Source of the DNA: Teredinibacter sp. KSP-S5-2 | Lineage (GTDB): Bacteria; Pseudomonadota; Gammaproteobacteria; Pseudomonadales; Cellvibrionaceae | Length of the DNA: 64,000 bases | NCBI RefSeq assembly: GCF_032773895.1 | Contig: NZ_CP120416.1 | Coordinates: 2,230,001 to 2,294,000, forward strand | Reading direction: 5' to 3' | Shown: in pieces, positions 15,914 to 24,995 of the stretch | How positions within the stretch are numbered: position 1 is the stretch's first letter | How the letters are laid out: each line of letters begins with the position of its first letter | Notes under the pieces: model-generated | Database searches by the model: none | What the model saw: only the letters and a program-made list of their open reading frames with translations | Told to the model about the DNA's origin: nothing | Program-made: the position numbers and the translations under genes

Positions 15914-18127
15914 TTAGCGAACAAAGTCTTTGCCTAACTCTCGTATTGCTGCTGAGGTATCACAAGCTAAAGCTTTCGCTGCAAATTCTTCCGCGTCCTG
16001 AATGGTATGCGAACTGAGCAACCATTTTATATACGGAATTTTGGCCGAACTCATACTGAGGCGCCGAATTCCCATGCCAACCAACAAAACAACGGCGATG
16101 GGATCGGAGGCCATTTCACCACACAAGCTGACATCAATTTCATATTGATCTGCAATACTTTTTATTCGCTTAATTTCATGTACCACGGCAGGATGCAGTG
16201 GATCATAAAGTTTTGCCACCAAAGTGTTGTTGCGATCCAATGCCAGTAAATACTGTGATAAGTCATTACTGCCAATTGAAACGAAATCAATTTTATTTTT
16301 CCAGAAAGGTAATAATGAAATGGTCGCTGGCACTTCAACCATAATGCCAATTTTCGGTTTGGTTACCGAAACACCCTCTTCGCTTAATTGCCGATAAGCA
16401 GACTCCAGCAACTCAATACTTTGATCCAGTTCTTGCGTAGCACCCACCATAGGTAACAGAACATTGACATTACTTTTGCCTTCCGCTGCGCGCATAATCG
16501 CACGGAATTGGGTGAGCAAGATCTGCAAATTATCGAGGGTAAAACGTATACCCCTCAAACCCAAGGCCGGATTTTCTTCAACAACATGCGGTAAATACGG
16601 CAAAGGTTTATCTGCGCCTACATCCAGGGTTCGGATATAAACAGGTTTGGACTCATAAGCGGAAATGACTTGCTGATAAACTTTTACCTGTTCATCTTCG
16701 GTAGGCAGGTTTTGCCGAATCATAAATGGAATTTCAGTACGATACAGGCCAATACCATCAGCGCCGTTTCTCACACCAGGCATAATATCCGCCTGCAACC
16801 CGGAGTTGGCAAATAATTGAATTCTAACGCCGTCCTGAGTGACGGCAGGCTCTTTTAATTTCGCTTTCAGGGTCTCATCAAATGCCTGCCGACTTTTGAG
16901 CACTACCTGATATTCTTTTATTAACTGTCTGCTGGGTTTTAAAACAATGTAGGCGGAATCGGCATTAACAATGACGTAATCGCCATCCTGAACATTTAAA
17001 CTTCCCACACCCAACACCGCAGGAATGCCAAGTGCGTTAGAAAAAATTGCAATATGCGATAAAGCTGCACCGGTATAGCAAATAATCCCGGCTAATTGTT
17101 CCGTTGGCAAGTTGGCAATATCCGATACCGTAATTTGTTCGCCGACAAGAATAACCGGCTCTTCGGACTGGATATCTTCACTGGTTAAATGTGTACCCTG
17201 CCAGGAGTGATATAGTTTATTTCCCAGTGCATTGATATCTTCATGTCGCGCCTGTAAGTATGGATCATCCATAGCCTGAAATTGATCGGAAAAAAACTTA
17301 ATTGTTTGCTTTATTGCCCACAACAAGGTTTTGCCGCGACGAATTTCAGTTTCAATTTTCTGACTAAAGCCTATATCGTCAAGAAATAGCTGGTAAGCAT
17401 CCAATACCGAAGCCAGGCTATCCCCCAACTCGCGCTCAACAGTAATTCTTTCTTCTTTTAACTCTTGCCTAACCTGCTCTCTTAATTGTTTCCAGTTTTC
17501 GATTTCTTCTTCGATGTCTGTACAGGGGTTGTCCTGCACGGAATTCAGGCCACTGCTTTTGATCAGTTTAATTCGACCAATGGATATGCCAGGAGAGCCG
17601 CTAACACCTACCTTTTTTTCGTTTTCCTGATTAAACGTTAAGCTTTCTGCAGGAATATTGGCGATTAATAAGGCGAGATGCGCACCAAGCGTTGAAAGGA
17701 AGGCTTCTTGCTCAGTGGCCAATAATTCGGCCCGCCGACTTTGTACCACCAACACCCCAATCACTTCACCATGATGTACAAGCGGGACACCACAAAAACT
17801 GTGAAACTCTTCTTCTTTGGACGATGGCACGTAAAGATAATCAGGGTGCAACTCGGGGTTAATAATATTAATGCTGTGCCGTTGCGATGCGACGCGCCCT
17901 ACCAGCCCCTGGTTTTCTCCCAAAATAACCGGGCGATTGGATGCCAAACCATGGCTGGCCAGGAGAATCATTTTGTTCGATGGCGTTTTACGGTACAAAC
18001 TGCACACATCGATGTGAATCACATCACTGATCGCATCTACAATAATTTGTACTTGCTCTTTTGAACTGGGCGCTAACGACGCGTTTTGAATAATACGCGT
18101 CAGTTCCATCACAGTATTTTTGCTCAT
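15914..18127 (-). CDS. ptsP: phosphoenolpyruvate-protein phosphotransferase, PtsP (enzyme I-Ntr) with GAF domain
   Basis: Enzyme I of the nitrogen phosphotransfer system: it autophosphorylates from PEP and passes phosphate to NPr. The GAF domain covers about residues 20-160 ('VCSLYR', 'GLVGRVASQRHSINI', 'SFCGVPLVHHGEVIGVLVVQ'). The swivelling phosphohistidine domain has 'ALSHIAIFSNALGIPAVLG' (His). The PEP-binding barrel has 'ADGIGLYRTEIPFM', 'GLRGIRFTL', 'IGSNDLSQYLLALDRNN' and 'LCGEMASDP' (catalytic Cys). I start at the ATG at 18127 (738 residues with stop) because residues before it have no homology to PtsP and the region 'MELTRIIQNAS' aligns with the known E. coli N-terminus; no strong ribosome site decides it. 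An upstream in-frame start at 18205 would add 26 residues. Confidence 0.95.
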   Translation of the reverse strand: MSKNTVMELTRIIQNASLAPSSKEQVQIIVDAISDVIHIDVCSLYRKTPSNKMILLASHGLASNRPVILGENQGLVGRVASQRHSINIINPELHPDYLYVPSSKEEEFHSFCGVPLVHHGEVIGVLVVQSRRAELLATEQEAFLSTLGAHLALLIANIPAESLTFNQENEKKVGVSGSPGISIGRIKLIKSSGLNSVQDNPCTDIEEEIENWKQLREQVRQELKEERITVERELGDSLASVLDAYQLFLDDIGFSQKIETEIRRGKTLLWAIKQTIKFFSDQFQAMDDPYLQARHEDINALGNKLYHSWQGTHLTSEDIQSEEPVILVGEQITVSDIANLPTEQLAGIICYTGAALSHIAIFSNALGIPAVLGVGSLNVQDGDYVIVNADSAYIVLKPSRQLIKEYQVVLKSRQAFDETLKAKLKEPAVTQDGVRIQLFANSGLQADIMPGVRNGADGIGLYRTEIPFMIRQNLPTEDEQVKVYQQVISAYESKPVYIRTLDVGADKPLPYLPHVVEENPALGLRGIRFTLDNLQILLTQFRAIMRAAEGKSNVNVLLPMVGATQELDQSIELLESAYRQLSEEGVSVTKPKIGIMVEVPATISLLPFWKNKIDFVSIGSNDLSQYLLALDRNNTLVAKLYDPLHPAVVHEIKRIKSIADQYEIDVSLCGEMASDPIAVVLLVGMGIRRLSMSSAKIPYIKWLLSSHTIQDAEEFAAKALACDTSAAIRELGKDFVR

Positions 18128-18205
18128 AGACGACGTAAGAGTGTGTGAAAAACAGTTTTTATTTTTATAAGCCCCAACAAAGAAGCTTACAACTAAGTTA
18201 ACCAC

Positions 18206-18605
18206 ACCAGAAATTTGCCTTACCTGGCGTGCCTAAAAACAATTTTGCGGCATAAGGGTGGTTTATGAAAACAGGTTGCGGCTTCAATCACCGCTTTCAA
18301 TACAGTCTAGTTCAGAATAACCCGGTTTTGCGTACTGCTCCCCAAATACTAACGTAGAACGCAATGCGCAAAACCCTATTATCTGGTTTGAATTCAGTGT
18401 CATCCTAGCCGTTAGGGTAATTATTACACCGCGAGAAAATATTGAAGAGGTTACCTTGCCAGGCTAGAAACCTATGCGACTACAGGGAACCAATACCTCA
18501 AAACCAAGGCTATAGCCTGCAAGCATTGAGCACTTTATCTTATATCAAGGGAGATGGTATTCGCTACCATTTGCAATAACCAGAAGGACGAGGATAGGAA
18601 ATAAC
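18206..18605. other. intergenic region upstream of ptsP
   Basis: About 400 bases without a gene, between the ptsP start and the purK terminator. It must hold the ptsP promoter. The main structures seen are a 9-bp inverted repeat GGTTTTGCG/CGCAAAACC at 18324-18375 with a 34-base loop, and ATGGTA/TACCAT at 18553-18570. No RNA family was recognised. Confidence 0.4.
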
Positions 18606-18607
18606 AA

Positions 18608-18636
18608 AAAGCCACCCGGTGTACTCAGGTGGCTTT
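18608..18636 (-). terminator. rho-independent terminator of purEK
   Basis: Stem AAAGCCACC/GGTGGCTTT with an 11-base loop, 14 bases beyond the purK stop. On the minus strand the stem runs into a short T-tract, the normal form of an intrinsic terminator. Confidence 0.85.
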
Positions 18637-18649
18637 GTCTTATCGGGGG

Positions 18650-19744
18650 TTAATCATCCACAGTTGCCAGAACGGCTTGCATGGCTTGTTTCAACTCACC
18701 CAAGTCTGCGTAATTCAAGTTTACATGGCCAAGCTTTCTGCCCATTTTTGGTGTTTTGTTGTACCAATGTACATTAGCATGGCTGGCAATAAGTTCTTCA
18801 CTGGAAGGAAGTTTGTTACCACCAAGAATGTTTACCATTCCGGTATAGCCAGAAACACTGGTATCACCAAGCGGGAACCCACACAGGGCACGCAAATGGT
18901 TTTCAAACTGGCTGTTTAACGAACCGTTTTGTGTCCAGTGGCCGCTGTTATGCACACGAGGTGCAAGTTCATTCACCAATAGCTGATCGCCAACCTGGAA
19001 ACATTCCACCGCCAACACACCAACATAGTCCATTTCTTCCAGGATCTTTTGCGCGTAGCCTTCAGCTTTATTTTCCAGCGCGTCAGTAAGCCCTTCTGCA
19101 GGAGCAATAGACGTAGAAAGAATGCCCTGCTTGTGTACGTTTTCAGTTAAAGGGTAACAACACACCTCGCCATTAACCGAACGCGCTGCGATCATGGACA
19201 CTTCTTTATCAAAGGGCACCCAGGACTCAGCAATAAACTCACCTTCAAGCCCCAAAGCCTGAAACGCCTTCAAGTCATCTTCGGTTTTAATCAACCACTG
19301 ATGCTTACCGTCATAACCGAACTCTGTTGATTTAATGACCACCGGCATAGAAATCTGGCTTTCGATGGAATCGCCGCCGTGAAAACCGAAAAAGTCGGCG
19401 GTTGGAATTGACAGCGATCTTAGAAACTCTTTCTCACGAATGCGATTTTGGGATAACCAAACGGCTCTTTCGTTAGGGTATGCGGGACAAAACTCCCCCA
19501 AACCTTTGAGCAAAACAACATCTACCGATTCACGTTCAACCGTAACAAGGTCTGGTTGCCCCAGATCCTCAAATATCTGCTGTGGTGTGTGGCTTGAATC
19601 CAATCGAACAATGGTACCCAAACCTTCCACACATTGAATGGACTCGTCTTGTTCGACCAGAAATGAAAATTTTATGCCCATGGGCCAGCCCGCTAATGCG
19701 AGCATTCTTGCAAGTTGGCCTCCACCAATGATTGCAACATGCAT
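18650..19744 (-). CDS. purK: N5-carboxyaminoimidazole ribonucleotide synthase PurK
   Basis: An ATP-grasp enzyme of purine synthesis that makes N5-CAIR from AIR, bicarbonate and ATP. The N-terminus '[20 protein letters not shown]' is the PurK signature. ATP-grasp elements follow ('PVVIKSTEFGYDGKHQWLI', 'FIAESWVPFDKEVSMIAARS', 'VNELAPRVHNSGHWTQNGS'). The length of 364 residues matches the family. The ATG at 19744 shares one base with the purE stop (TAATG), so the two are translationally coupled; an upstream in-frame start at 19789 inside purE adds unrelated residues and is rejected. A terminator follows 14 bases after the stop. Confidence 0.97.
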   Translation of the reverse strand: MHVAIIGGGQLARMLALAGWPMGIKFSFLVEQDESIQCVEGLGTIVRLDSSHTPQQIFEDLGQPDLVTVERESVDVVLLKGLGEFCPAYPNERAVWLSQNRIREKEFLRSLSIPTADFFGFHGGDSIESQISMPVVIKSTEFGYDGKHQWLIKTEDDLKAFQALGLEGEFIAESWVPFDKEVSMIAARSVNGEVCCYPLTENVHKQGILSTSIAPAEGLTDALENKAEGYAQKILEEMDYVGVLAVECFQVGDQLLVNELAPRVHNSGHWTQNGSLNSQFENHLRALCGFPLGDTSVSGYTGMVNILGGNKLPSSEELIASHANVHWYNKTPKMGRKLGHVNLNYADLGELKQAMQAVLATVDD

Positions 19745-20232
19745 TATTCGACCTCTTCCCCGACTTCTTGGGTTTGTTGTGCGCGCCAATCAATCAATCT
19801 GCCAGTTAATGCTTCGTCAGACAAAGCAAGGATTTGCGCAGCCAATAGACCAGCATTAAAAGCGCCGGATTCTCCTATAGCTTGTGTGGCAACTGCAACC
19901 CCTTTCGGCATTTGGACGATAGAAAGTAGACTATCCATACCCTTAAGAGCCTTGGATTGAATAGGAACGGCAACAACAGGAAGGTGGGTCATGGCCGCAG
20001 TCATTCCAGGTAGATGAGCAGCACCGCCGGCTCCGGCAATAATGACTTTGATACCGTTATCCGCAGCAGACTTGGCGTATTCATACAGACGGTCAGGGGT
20101 TCTGTGGGCAGACACGACCTTGGCTTCGTATTTTACTTGCAGCTGATCGAGTACCTGGCATGCCTTTTCCATTGTTGGCCAATCCGACTTTGAGCCCATA
20201 ATGACCCCGACTGATATGTCTTTACTGCTCAT
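19744..20232 (-). CDS. purE: N5-carboxyaminoimidazole ribonucleotide mutase PurE
   Basis: PurE converts N5-CAIR to CAIR, the next step after PurK. The signature '[20 protein letters not shown]' lies at the N-terminus, followed by '[17 protein letters not shown]' and '[18 protein letters not shown]'. The length of 162 residues is typical for the bacterial class I enzyme. I choose the ATG at 20232 because an AGAGG box sits 6 bases upstream; the frame extends only to a TTG seven codons earlier. It is the first gene of the purEK operon. No PurR-like operator was convincing in the upstream 500 bases. Confidence 0.97.
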   Translation of the reverse strand: MSSKDISVGVIMGSKSDWPTMEKACQVLDQLQVKYEAKVVSAHRTPDRLYEYAKSAADNGIKVIIAGAGGAAHLPGMTAAMTHLPVVAVPIQSKALKGMDSLLSIVQMPKGVAVATQAIGESGAFNAGLLAAQILALSDEALTGRLIDWRAQQTQEVGEEVE

Positions 20233-20383
20233 ATAACCTCTTTTATTACTCAATTTATGAAAACCAATAAAACGACCAAGAGATTTTCGCTGGCCCTGAA
20301 TTACTGAAAAGCCGGTAGCTTACAGTAGATATCAGACCAATGAAGACCTCTCTCGCTGTCACGCCTATTCACGAAAAGTAAAA

Positions 20384-20403
20384 AAGGGCTCAGACGAGCC
20401 CTT
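20384..20403 (-). terminator. orphan intrinsic-terminator-like hairpin upstream of purE
   Basis: A perfect stem AAGGGCTC/GAGCCCTT with a 4-base loop, followed on the minus strand by a run of six T. It is 150 bases upstream of purE and no minus-strand gene is seen between it and 20781, so it would end an unannotated transcript or attenuate purEK. A second short stem CCCC/GGGG lies next to it (20411-20422). The stretch 20233-20781 holds no convincing gene. Confidence 0.5.
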
Positions 20404-20781
20404 AATTTTACCCCAAAAGGGGCGCCTTTGCGGCTTAAATAAAAAAGCGACATCAATACTTTAGCCCTGGAGCTTGAAAACACTGTGTGTATCGATCAGT
20501 GGTACTGGGAGTTGGACCAACACAGAGGGGCACAATGTTCTCAAAATCACCAGAGTGAAAAGTCGTTTTGAACACACCTATGTGACAAAGGGCAAAGCAC
20601 TTTACCTGACTATGCAGCAATCACGGTCGACTTTTCAAAAGTACTGTTGTCGCGAAAACAGTTACTTGCGTGAGAGGACCAGGTTTTACCCCTCACGCAC
20701 AAGCATCATGCCAAAGTATCACGATAGACAATAATAGATTTCTTATCTAGAATTCATAGATATTTATCTATAGGTAGAGCT

Positions 20782-21726
20782 ATGGCCAATTCTCGACTTC
20801 ATTCTCACATTGGCACCTTTCGACAAATGGAATTACTGGTTACCGTCTACGATACAGGCAGCATCAACAAGGCTGCTGAAAAGCTGCATTTGACCCAACC
20901 CACCATATCCATGCAGTTGAAGAAAATGGCCGATGCCATAGGCATGCCGCTATACAATAAAGTCGGCCGCAAACTGGTTTTTACTGACGCAGGGCTGATT
21001 TTGGTACAAAGCGCACGGGAAATACTGGATAGTTTTTCCCGCTTGGATATGAAGCTGGCGGACTTACGGGGCTTTAAATCCGGAACACTGAAAATTTCCG
21101 TGGTGACCACGTCAAAATACTTTATCCCTCACCTGCTCGGCCCATTTTGTAAACGCTATCCCAACGTGGATATTCAGCTGAAAATAGGCAACCGGGAACA
21201 GATTATTGAACGACTACGTTCGTCTCTGGACGATTTTTGTGTTTTCAGCCATGCCCCTCAAAATATGGACATCTGCACGCTGGATTTCTTACCCAACCCC
21301 CTGGTAGCCATTGCCAGCGAACAGCATCCACTGGCATCTCAGGAAAAAATTACGCTGGCAGAACTTGAGAAATACCCTTTCATCATGCGTGAACAAGGCT
21401 CAGGCACCCGAAACCTGATCGAAAACTTTATGAAAGAACACAAGATATCGCTTAACGCCCGGATGACGATCGACAGTAATGAAGCCATCAAACACAGCGT
21501 TGCTGAAGACCTTGGGATCTCCATCTTATCCAAACATACACTGGCATTTGACGAAATAGCTGGCATCAAGCATCTGGAGGTCGAAGGCATGCCAATTCAG
21601 TGTCGGTGGCAGCTGGTATACCCCAGTAACAAACGACTTTCGGTCATCGCCGAGGCATTTTTAAGCTATCTTAACCAAGGAGAGGGATTAGACTCACTGA
21701 AAGCCAGGATTGGCGATATGTCGTAA
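20782..21726 (+). CDS. LysR-family transcriptional regulator, CbbR-like
   Basis: A 314-residue LysR regulator. The winged helix-turn-helix spans about residues 12-70 ('LVTVYDTGSINKAAEKLHLT', 'QPTISMQLKKMADAIGMPLY'). The periplasmic-binding-like effector domain follows from about residue 92 ('GTLKISVVTTSKYFIPHLLG'). The overall pattern resembles the CbbR/YeiE-type group. The neighbouring genes do not include carbon-fixation genes, so the target is unknown; LysR proteins usually act on an adjacent or divergent gene, and here the only close plus-strand gene is the DUF523 gene 63 bases downstream. The start at 20782 follows a weak TAGAG box. The role is inferred only from the family. Confidence 0.92.
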   Translation: MANSRLHSHIGTFRQMELLVTVYDTGSINKAAEKLHLTQPTISMQLKKMADAIGMPLYNKVGRKLVFTDAGLILVQSAREILDSFSRLDMKLADLRGFKSGTLKISVVTTSKYFIPHLLGPFCKRYPNVDIQLKIGNREQIIERLRSSLDDFCVFSHAPQNMDICTLDFLPNPLVAIASEQHPLASQEKITLAELEKYPFIMREQGSGTRNLIENFMKEHKISLNARMTIDSNEAIKHSVAEDLGISILSKHTLAFDEIAGIKHLEVEGMPIQCRWQLVYPSNKRLSVIAEAFLSYLNQGEGLDSLKARIGDMS

Positions 21727-21789
21727 ACCGTGGAACTGCCACACACGTATAAAGTTCTTTAATTACCGGGAATTAGAGTTGAGCTGTTC

Positions 21790-22758
21790 ATGTCGGATAA
21801 AAAACAAACAAATACCCCCATAGCGATTGGAATCAGCAGTTGTTTGCTTGGTGAAAAAGTCAGGTTCGATACCGGTCACAAAAACAACGATTACATAACC
21901 AAAACCCTCTCCCAGTATTTTCAATTTAGAGGCTTTTGCCCGGAGGTAAGTATCGGGCTAGGTATTCCACGAGAACCCATTCGTTTGGTGACAGATACCA
22001 TTGACGGCGAAGTTCGCTGTATTGGAACCAAAACACCAGAGCTGGATGTAACAGATAAGTTAACCCAATGCGGAAAAGACCAATTGGATTGGGTGAAAAC
22101 ACTTTCCGGCTATATATTCAAAAAGGACTCCCCCAGTTGTGGAATGGAACGGGTTAAGGTTTATTACAAAAATAATCCCAAACGAAATGGAGTAGGACTT
22201 TTTGCCTCGGTGATTACTCAACACTGCCCAAACCTGCCCACGGAAGAAGAAGGTCGGTTAGGTGATGCGATGTTACGGGAAAATTTTATTAAACGAGTAT
22301 TTCTATATCATCGCTGGCAGCAACTTATTGGCAGCAACCCCAGTAAAAAGCAACTGGTGCGATTTCACGCCCAACACAAACTCATCTACATGAGTCACAA
22401 TCAAAGCAAAACCCGCAAGCTTGGACAGCTAGTAGCTAAAATCGGCGAATTTGAACAAAACGATTATTGTGAACAGTACTTACAGCAAGTAACGGACATT
22501 CTGTCCAAACCCGCTACGCGTAAAAACAACACCAATGTACTTAAACATATTCAAGGGTATCTCAAAAGACAATTGGATACCGACGATAAGCAAGAGTTGG
22601 AAGAAACCATCGAACAATATCGGACTGGATTGGTGCCGTTGATTGTGCCAATCACAATTTTAAAACACCACTTCCGTAAATTCCCAGATCAATATATTGA
22701 TGACTCCCTTTATATGCAACCACATCCTCAGGAGCTGATGTTAAGAAATCAACTGTAA
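21790..22758 (+). CDS. DUF523 (TudS-type) plus DUF1722 fusion protein, YbgA-like
   Basis: A 322-residue two-domain protein. Residues 10-155 form DUF523, whose TudS members are [4Fe-4S] desulfidases acting on thiouracil; three cysteines expected for a cluster are present at C18 ('ISSCLLG'), C50 ('GFCPEVS') and C117 ('SPSCGME'). Residues about 175-300 form DUF1722 ('RVFLYHRWQQL', 'HAQHKLIYMSHNQ'), a domain of unknown function that also occurs fused to DUF523 in E. coli YbgA. The activity of the fusion is not established. It lies 63 bases downstream of the LysR gene on the same strand and ends at a strong shared terminator. Confidence 0.9.
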   Translation: MSDKKQTNTPIAIGISSCLLGEKVRFDTGHKNNDYITKTLSQYFQFRGFCPEVSIGLGIPREPIRLVTDTIDGEVRCIGTKTPELDVTDKLTQCGKDQLDWVKTLSGYIFKKDSPSCGMERVKVYYKNNPKRNGVGLFASVITQHCPNLPTEEEGRLGDAMLRENFIKRVFLYHRWQQLIGSNPSKKQLVRFHAQHKLIYMSHNQSKTRKLGQLVAKIGEFEQNDYCEQYLQQVTDILSKPATRKNNTNVLKHIQGYLKRQLDTDDKQELEETIEQYRTGLVPLIVPITILKHHFRKFPDQYIDDSLYMQPHPQELMLRNQL

Positions 22759-22784
22759 TGCATTTGGGGTGTTTTGTTCTTGAC

Positions 22785-22809
22785 AGTGGGGTCACGATAC
22801 AGCCCCACT
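22785..22809. terminator. bidirectional terminator between convergent genes
   Basis: A stem AGTGGGG/CCCCACT with an 11-base loop, followed by ATTTTG on the plus strand. It sits between the convergent DUF523 gene and the GGDEF gene and probably serves both. Confidence 0.65.
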
Positions 22810-22817
22810 ATTTTGAA

Positions 22818-23729
22818 TTAATCCACGATAGTACAGGTATTCCGTCCGCGCCCTTTTGACATTTTCAGTCCTTCTTTCGCACGAATATACAAATCGTTAA
22901 CATCAATATCGGTGGTTTTTATTTCGGTAATACCCGCAGATATGGTTATACTCACCGTATACTCAAGAGCTTTCGGCAAAACAGCATAATGCTTAATTTT
23001 TTTACGGCAACGTTCAGCCAGACAAAACGCATCGGACGAACTGGACTCCGGTAAAATCATCCCAAACTCGTCGTTACCCAAACGAGCCAAAAAATCAGTA
23101 TGTCTTAGTTGCTCTCGTACTTTTCTAGAGAAAAACTGCAGCATTTCATCACCAACCAAAAAACCGTTTTCTCGATTGAGCGTTTTCATTTTATCAATAT
23201 TGAGTAGCACTAATGACATAGCCCGGCCATAACGTTTACATCTGGCCATTTCAGCTCTGGCAGTACGTTCAAATGAATAGCTATTAGGTATACCGGTCAG
23301 TTCATCCAGATCATTGAGATGTTCAATATCTTCCAATGCCTGAATCAATTGGATTTTTGCTTTTTTTAACTCCGATATATCCGAGCCACGAACCACCAAG
23401 AGCTCACCAACTAATTGTTGAGAAATTTTAAGCCACTTATGATCATGAATATCAACAATCAGTGACTTATCAATATTCAGGTTGACCCTCTCTTCCACAT
23501 GGGTAAGCCATTGCTCAAATTCCGCTTCTCCGAGGTTTTTACCTCGTCCATTACCGTAAGCATTGAGCATGAGTTTTCGATAGGATACGCCCTGACTAAG
23601 ATCTTTCGGTGTATAAAAAAAGTCCGCCATCGCCTGATTACAATAAAGTAAGCGATTTTTGTCGTCAAAAACAGCAAAGCCGTCGGGTATATTATCCAGC
23701 ACTGACAAAAGGAGTGCGTCGATTTGCAT
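22818..23729 (-). CDS. PAS-GGDEF protein, putative diguanylate cyclase with variant active-site motif
   Basis: A 303-residue protein. Residues 5-120 form a PAS sensor ('LLSVLDNIPDGFAVFDDKN', 'LLYCNQAMADFF'), with a short coiled linker ('SELKKAKIQLIQALEDIEHL'), and residues about 140-300 form the GGDEF domain ('DELTGIPNSYSFE', 'LVLLNIDKMKTLN'). The active-site loop reads GNDEF rather than GGDEF. The inhibitory RxxD site is present five residues before it (RHTD). The change at the second Gly could lower or abolish cyclic-di-GMP synthesis. There is no signal peptide, so it acts in the cytoplasm. The frame extends to a GTG at 23735; I start at the ATG at 23729. A PilZ gene at 45714-46025 shows the cell uses cyclic-di-GMP. 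Confidence 0.9.
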   Translation of the reverse strand: MQIDALLLSVLDNIPDGFAVFDDKNRLLYCNQAMADFFYTPKDLSQGVSYRKLMLNAYGNGRGKNLGEAEFEQWLTHVEERVNLNIDKSLIVDIHDHKWLKISQQLVGELLVVRGSDISELKKAKIQLIQALEDIEHLNDLDELTGIPNSYSFERTARAEMARCKRYGRAMSLVLLNIDKMKTLNRENGFLVGDEMLQFFSRKVREQLRHTDFLARLGNDEFGMILPESSSSDAFCLAERCRKKIKHYAVLPKALEYTVSITISAGITEIKTTDIDVNDLYIRAKEGLKMSKGRGRNTCTIVD

Positions 23730-23870
23730 AATCACTATCGAAATGAGTAAAAACCTAATAATAGTTAAGTTTGACCGAAGAATGAATGCAAATTTTATTC
23801 AGAAATGGATAGAAAAAAGCCAAGATCAACATAAATGACCACAGAGACTGGTTGATCCTGGCGGAAAGGT

Positions 23871-24350
23871 TTATTCGAGTTCAGCAGCAGGTGTATATTG
23901 AATATCAACCCAATTATCTTTTGCTTTGTCGATATTACCAGCAATATCCTTCTGCCAGGTTTTCTGTATATTCTTGTTCAAGTTCAGATACAACGTCCCA
24001 TCAACAATTTTCCAGGCTTCAGGGTCAGTATCCAATTTTTTATCCAACGCCACACCCATCGCACAAAAACCACCAAAGGCCGGCGCATACTTGTGTGGAG
24101 TATCTTTAAACGTATTGCGGTGCTCTTCGGATGCAAAGTAATAAATAGCACCATCATATACAGCAGAATACTTACTATTACCTTGAACGGGTTTACTTTT
24201 AGTGAAGTACGCAACCGGATCATAACCGTGGATCGCGACATCGTTGGCAGTGGCGTTAATGTCTGGCCCGGCGGCAAAGCTATGTGCACTTAGAACCAAG
24301 CTCGACACAAACAGTGAACGACGAAAAAAAGAATGATTTAATTTGAACAT
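23871..24350 (-). CDS. exported YHS-domain protein
   Basis: A 159-residue exported protein. A signal peptide ('FRRSLFVSSLVLSAHSFAAG') ends near residue 28. The YHS-like domain covers about residues 35-110, with 'AIHGYDPVAYFTKSKPVQGN' (the YDPVAYF motif), 'YYFASEEHRNTFKDTPHKYA' and 'GGFCAMGVA'. YHS domains bind metal or cofactors in several copper and heavy-metal proteins. The start at 24350 is chosen for the signal peptide; the frame upstream to 24485 is unrelated. It is 46 bases downstream of the DoxX gene, so the two are probably one operon, with a divergent AraC regulator on the other side. The substrate is unknown. Confidence 0.85.
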   Translation of the reverse strand: MFKLNHSFFRRSLFVSSLVLSAHSFAAGPDINATANDVAIHGYDPVAYFTKSKPVQGNSKYSAVYDGAIYYFASEEHRNTFKDTPHKYAPAFGGFCAMGVALDKKLDTDPEAWKIVDGTLYLNLNKNIQKTWQKDIAGNIDKAKDNWVDIQYTPAAELE

Positions 24351-24396
24351 AATAGTTTCCTCTGTTAACAATAATACGAGTAACAACTCAACAAAC

Positions 24397-24894
24397 TTAA
24401 TTAGACGAAAACTGATAGGACACCGCTGTCCCGGCTCGTCCAAGAAAATGGCGTAGAAAGTGATCGAATGAAATAACCCCCGCACTACGAATTAAAACGG
24501 CAAGCAAAAGCACACCCCACAAAACATGATGTATTTGCGCCGCAGGAGAAATCTCCACCAAACTAATCAAAGCCACATAATTCACAACCAATAAACCGAC
24601 AGCAGAGAATCGTGAAAACAAACCGGCGATGAGTAATATCGGCAACACAATTTCACCACCCGTACCCAAAATGGCGGCTGTCTTCGGACTTAAAAACGGC
24701 ACCTCGTATTCGTATTCGAATAACATCAGGGTTGTCTCCCAACTCTGCAGTTTAAGCAGACCGGATTTAAGGAATATCCACCCGACATGTATGCGCGCAT
24801 ACACAAGCGCTAAAGATTCCAGAAACAAAAAAGTTGGGCTAAACCTCGATTCCCACGAATAATAAACACTTAAATACTTTTGCATCGTACTCAC
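24397..24894 (-). CDS. DoxX-family membrane protein
   Basis: A 165-residue inner-membrane protein with four helices: about 23-42 ('SLALVYARIHVGWIFLKSGL'), 70-92 ('TAAILGTGGEIVLPILLIAG'), 95-115 and 122-140 ('IHHVLWGVLLLAVLIRSAG'). The pattern 'RIHVGWIFLKSGLLKLQSW' is the DoxX signature. DoxX proteins take part in thiosulfate or redox chemistry in some organisms, but most members are uncharacterised. It is followed by the YHS gene and faces the AraC gene across about 100 bases, a common module in marine gammaproteobacteria. Regulation by that AraC protein is an inference from the arrangement. Confidence 0.88.
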   Translation of the reverse strand: MSTMQKYLSVYYSWESRFSPTFLFLESLALVYARIHVGWIFLKSGLLKLQSWETTLMLFEYEYEVPFLSPKTAAILGTGGEIVLPILLIAGLFSRFSAVGLLVVNYVALISLVEISPAAQIHHVLWGVLLLAVLIRSAGVISFDHFLRHFLGRAGTAVSYQFSSN

Positions 24895-24995
24895 CTCTAA
24901 TCACATCCTGCGTTGAATTTGGAAGTATTCTAGTGGGCACCCTCCGGACTTTTGGTTAGAATCGTCTTTATTTTCATACTGATAGTCTTGGGGTT

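Noticed and set aside
20474-20734. Plus-strand coding frame in the purE-LysR gap
   Set aside because: No good ribosome site, no recognised domain and basic, low-complexity content; the gap is more likely regulatory.
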